Source: Leishmania donovani (Eukaryota > Euglenozoa > Kinetoplastea > Trypanosomatida > Trypanosomatidae). Taken from it: a stretch of DNA of 64,000 nt. Below are positions 60,754 to 64,000 of this stretch, in pieces (position 1 is the stretch's first letter; each line of letters opens with the position of its first letter). The stretch is from positions 62,001 to 126,000 of the forward strand of contig NC_018259.1 of the NCBI RefSeq assembly GCF_000227135.1, given 5' to 3'. The position numbers and the translations under genes are program-made. The notes beneath the pieces are model-generated. The model was not told the origin of the DNA. It was given only the letters and a program-made list of their open reading frames with translations, and ran no database searches.

Positions 60754-63435
60754 TCAGTGATTTAGCCGTGGATTCTGCGGCTTTAGCTTCCGCGCGGTGC
60801 CAATGTTGATGCGCGTGGTGGATGAGAAGCGGGTTTTGCTCCGGGCAGCACCTCCGCATTGCCTGGCGGACGCATTTGCGATCGGGTCCGTCACCCCGGT
60901 GGAGGTTTTCGGCGCGACGGAGCGCGCCGGTCGTTCTAGTGCGTCGTCAGTGCAGGACGTGAAGGCGTGGTTCGATTCCGCTACGGGCGCTTGCTCGACA
61001 TTTCTCTCACTCCGCCGCTGGGGCGGCGACGACGCCAGCCCACTCGCCGAAGACGACAACCCACTGAACGTCGCCTTCATGCTGCAGCTGGCTGACATCA
61101 TTCCGTTGGCATTCGGCGCTATCGGAGGTAGGTCCCTTCCGGGGTGTGTAGTTTTCCGCTTGCGATAGGGTTCTATACCGGTGCCATTCAGCCGACGGCT
61201 TGCCCCCTCGGCGCTCGCGGGAGGAGTAGGGAAGAACTTGCGCAGCGACTCGCCGCTTCCCCGTCCACTTGATAACAGTGAGGCACGTAATGGGGGGGCT
61301 GCCGTTTCAGGCGGAGGAGGCGTGTGCGACAGACACGTGAGCAGCGGCGATCGCTGCAGGGTAGGATGATGCGGCTCCGATGCAGGACGAGGCGCGACAG
61401 AGGCACTCGCGCAGTCGGGCGCTGGCGTGTGCAGCAGCGTCTCCTGTCGCCCCGTCGCGCCCGGCACGGCAGCGCTGATTCGTGCCTCCTCTGCGGACGC
61501 ATCAGCCGCGCCCGCGTCGGCTGGGCGGCCGTACGTGGACCGAATAAGTGCACGCAGACCACGTACGCCAGCCACGGCAACTGACGGCGCGCACTCTTCA
61601 CTTATGGTGTCGAGGTAGTACTCCTCGTAGATGTAGTCCATCATCCACAGAAAGAAACTCTCGAATCCACTCATCGCCAACAGCAGACGCCACGCGGGAA
61701 AGGACAGGACACTCGGTAGGCACCCGCGCATTGGGTGATCCCCGACAGCAGCCCTAGCGTCCTCCGCCATCGCGTAGGCGGCTGGAGTCTCGTAGAGGGC
61801 CTCCACAAACTCGGCCTCGTCAAAGCCGGGCACGTGGTGGGTCAGCACCGACAGCAGCGCAGCTGACATCCGCTCCCCGAACTCCTCGTACACGCGATGC
61901 TCCGCGTGTGTGTGCTCCACATCCGCATGCGCCGCGATATCCGTGTGGAGGTCCTCACCTCGGTCATCGGTCATGGCGGCCTCCGCTGCCTTTGACGAGG
62001 AGGCGGCAGGGCGATAGTGCGGCAGGAAGACTTTGTGATGCTCGTAGAGGAAAACGGCCACGCTGCGCATGAAGCGCCTGTCGCGCACAAGTCGCTCCAC
62101 GCATGCCACGGACTGAAGAAAGCGCTGCAGCCGGCGAGTTGCCTGGTCAACTAGCGCATCTGGATCGTTCAGCATCACGCCGCCTCCTGGGCCGTCCGCG
62201 GAGCCATGACGTGTGTTACGGCGCGTCATCTCACCTCGGAGAAGCTCTTCCCATGTAAAGGGAGCGTCGGAAACTGAGTGCGGGCACACCCCAGTGCCGG
62301 CATCACTCATCGCGGTGCTTTCGTGCTGCAGCGATGCCAAAATGGACTGATGCGCCGCCGACGCAGCGATGGAAAAGGCGGCAGCGCGGTGGTCTGCGGC
62401 AATGAACACCTCAGGGACGATGGCGTCTGCGTCTCCGGATGCGTGCCCCGCGCTCCCCTCCGCCTCGTCGCCCTCGCCGCGCTGCAGGCACCAGTCTTCG
62501 TAGAGCTGCTCCAGCGCGTTGTCCTCCAGCGCCGCAAACGTTCGTGACGGGGGGGCGTACGTGTGTGTTGAGGTTGGCCCCGTGGTTGAGTAGGACGGCA
62601 GGGACCGCGGCCACGCCCCCTCAGCAGATGCGCCAGCCATGGCTATCGCAGCAGGCGGGAGGTCATCACACCGTTCGCGCTGCACATCTTGCGCGAGGAG
62701 AGCCATAAGCTGCTGAAACTCAGGGTTAGTTGTCTGCCACTGAAGTGCTCTCGCTACTGCGGATGGGAGAGTCGCCGACGTAGTAGTGGCGTCGTTGGCA
62801 ACGCCACATACGTCGCTGGTTGTCGGCGATGCTTTGGGGTCGTGGTTTTTGCAGTGATGCCCGCTCTGTGGCTGGGAGGACTCCTCCTCAGCGCTGGTGG
62901 AAGTACTCCTCACCGTCGTTGCACGTGAGTTGGGAGCCGGTGCAGAAGTGGTCAGCGCCGCGTGCTTTATGGGCAGCATGGATGATGCCCTCCCTCGCAG
63001 GTACCTTTCCAGGCGTGCGTTTGGTGGCGCAGCGAGTCCGCCCCCTTCACGACTAGTGGTGCTCGAAACTGCCGCACTCGCTGGCCACGAGCTTCCGAGT
63101 AGCGCCCGCGTTGCCGCACGAGCGCGTCGGACAACCTCCTCATCATCGCTCATATCCCAGTCGCCTTCGCTGCTGCCGTGATCCAGCCGAGGACCAGCAG
63201 CGTGGCGTTGCCAACCCACAGTGTATGGGCTGGGGCTTCGACTGCTCGACACCGAGGACGTGGACGACGACGAGTCAGATCTGGTCGCGTCGGCCCCTGT
63301 GTAACGCCGCTCTCCCTCATAGTAATAGGACTGCTTTGGCAGATCTGCTTGTGCTGCTCCTGAGCTTACCGCGAAGTGGCCTCGATCGAAGGCCGCTGTT
63401 TTGCTTCTGTCTACCGCCTTTGCCTTGATGGGCAT
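60754..63435 (-). CDS. BART (ARL2-binding-like) domain protein, 893 aa
   Basis: Starts at ATG 63435 (MPIKAKAVDRSKTAAFDRGH); the frame upstream opens only with TTG, and a strong splice acceptor sits 13 nt before this ATG. Residues 1-400 are Ser/Ala/Asp-rich and disordered. A helical domain at about 418-605 follows the BART pattern: RDRRFMRSVAVFLYEHHKVF, HRVYEEFGERMSAALLSVLT, VPGFDEAEFVEALYETPAAY and FPAWRLLLAMSGFESFFLWM with MDYIYEEYY. BART domains (ARL2BP, CFAP36) bind ARL2/ARL3 GTPases, often at the cilium. Compared with ARL2BP there are two inserts: an Ala/Asp/His-rich one of about 40 residues after the first helices and a shorter one before the last. The C-terminal 290 residues are Ser/Pro/Ala-rich. 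Its GTPase partner is inference. Confidence 0.75.
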   Translation of the reverse strand: MPIKAKAVDRSKTAAFDRGHFAVSSGAAQADLPKQSYYYEGERRYTGADATRSDSSSSTSSVSSSRSPSPYTVGWQRHAAGPRLDHGSSEGDWDMSDDEEVVRRARAATRALLGSSWPASAAVSSTTSREGGGLAAPPNARLERYLRGRASSMLPIKHAALTTSAPAPNSRATTVRSTSTSAEEESSQPQSGHHCKNHDPKASPTTSDVCGVANDATTTSATLPSAVARALQWQTTNPEFQQLMALLAQDVQRERCDDLPPAAIAMAGASAEGAWPRSLPSYSTTGPTSTHTYAPPSRTFAALEDNALEQLYEDWCLQRGEGDEAEGSAGHASGDADAIVPEVFIAADHRAAAFSIAASAAHQSILASLQHESTAMSDAGTGVCPHSVSDAPFTWEELLRGEMTRRNTRHGSADGPGGGVMLNDPDALVDQATRRLQRFLQSVACVERLVRDRRFMRSVAVFLYEHHKVFLPHYRPAASSSKAAEAAMTDDRGEDLHTDIAAHADVEHTHAEHRVYEEFGERMSAALLSVLTHHVPGFDEAEFVEALYETPAAYAMAEDARAAVGDHPMRGCLPSVLSFPAWRLLLAMSGFESFFLWMMDYIYEEYYLDTISEECAPSVAVAGVRGLRALIRSTYGRPADAGAADASAEEARISAAVPGATGRQETLLHTPAPDCASASVAPRPASEPHHPTLQRSPLLTCLSHTPPPPETAAPPLRASLLSSGRGSGESLRKFFPTPPASAEGASRRLNGTGIEPYRKRKTTHPGRDLPPIAPNANGMMSASCSMKATFSGLSSSASGLASSPPQRRSERNVEQAPVAESNHAFTSCTDDALERPARSVAPKTSTGVTDPIANASARQCGGAARSKTRFSSTTRINIGTARKLKPQNPRLNH

Positions 63436-63448
63436 TTTGGCGAGTTGG

Positions 63449-63450
63449 CT
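63449..63450 (-). promoter_or_regulatory. Putative spliced-leader acceptor AG for the BART gene
   Basis: The minus strand reads GTTTTTTCTATCCCCAG, a classic tract, only 13 nt before ATG 63435. This supports the start chosen and implies a very short 5'UTR. Confidence 0.55.
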
Positions 63451-64000
63451 GGGGATAGAAAAAACACGATGCGGTGAATGGCCTAACCCCCAGCCGCATC
63501 GCGTCGGCTTCCTCGGAGAAACAACAGGGACAAAGAGAGGGGAGAAAAAGAGGGAGGATGTCTCTGCAGATGTGTGCGGGCTTGAAACGCAGATGGCACA
63601 GCAGTGAGCAAGGCTGTGGATGCCAGAAAGGGAGAGACGTGAAAAGAAGCAAGGAGACGAAATAGGGAGAAACAGCTCGTTAGCCAATCAATCCGCGGTG
63701 CGCTGTCTCACCACGGACTTCAGCACTCGCCTCCCTTGTGTTCGTGTGCGTCCTATACGACGCGCACAGCCTCCCTCAGCAACGATCACTCGATGAGAGC
63801 CCTCGCCACTGCAGAAGAATGGCTTGGGGGGAGTCCGAAAATAAAGAGAGCAAATAAGATAGGAATGGGAAGTAGATCAAGTGCACACGCACACACGTGC
63901 GCGCGCAAGGGCGCGTGCACCAGCGGTGGATCTACATGAGAACCGAAAAGGGGACAACAACAGAAGTGCTAGGGAGCACAGGCGCGCCCGAGGCATGAGG
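63451..64000. other. Intergenic at the right edge
   Basis: 5' flank of the BART gene and probably the 3' flank of a gene beyond the window. No coding frame recognised. Confidence 0.5.

Noticed and set aside
1..64000. CRISPR arrays, insertion sequences, bacterial-style operons or promoters
   Set aside because: No regularly spaced short repeats with unique spacers, no transposase, and gene structure is kinetoplastid; bacterial signals are not expected.
1..64000. Strand-switch region or transcription start
   Set aside because: All supported genes are on the minus strand from edge to edge; no divergent or convergent point is present.

Overview
The window looks like nuclear DNA of a trypanosomatid of the Leishmania group (Leishmaniinae). 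All convincing genes lie on the minus strand as one head-to-tail array with no introns. Coding sequence is GC-rich. The starts are preceded by polypyrimidine-AG tracts of the kind used for spliced-leader trans-splicing. Intergenic regions are long, with TG microsatellites and homopolymer runs. Intraflagellar-transport and transition-zone genes are present. No Pol II promoter, terminator, strand switch, tRNA or rRNA was found. The species cannot be fixed from the sequence alone.

Layout, left to right (transcription runs right to left): 1-1337 3'-truncated coiled-coil protein; 2309-3892 FACT subunit POB3/SSRP1; 5821-8901 GRAM-like membrane protein; 11169-11444 dynein light chain LC8; 12461-15718 leucine-rich-repeat/coiled-coil protein; 18033-24395 giant pseudokinase; 25903-29985 NEK kinase; 33431-37339 type I membrane glycoprotein; 38756-39460 B9D1; 40710-41741 tail-anchored protein; 42791-45079 XRRA1-like LRR protein; 46092-51059 IFT140; 52160-53086 uracil-DNA-glycosylase-superfamily protein; 54665-59308 two-membrane-span coiled-coil protein; 60754-63435 BART-domain protein. 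Starts were set at true ATG codons; where a longer reading frame begins only with GTG or TTG it was trimmed.

Four copies of a 0.52-0.56 kb dispersed repeat (4792-5316 minus; 16914-17472, 53511-54031 and 60045-60576 plus) each lie roughly 180-640 nt past a stop codon, inside presumptive 3'UTRs. This is the usual setting of Leishmania SIDER retroposons, but these copies are nearly identical rather than degenerate. Two of them directly flank the two-span coiled-coil gene, and two form an inverted pair around three genes. The 158-base N gap falls inside the first copy.

Functionally the array is rich in flagellum-related genes (IFT140, B9D1, an LC8 light chain, a NEK kinase and a BART-domain protein), mixed with chromatin (FACT) and DNA-repair genes. 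The least explained items are the pseudokinase, the cysteine-studded two-span coiled-coil protein, the heavily N-glycosylatable type I glycoprotein, and the bacterial-type glycosylase.
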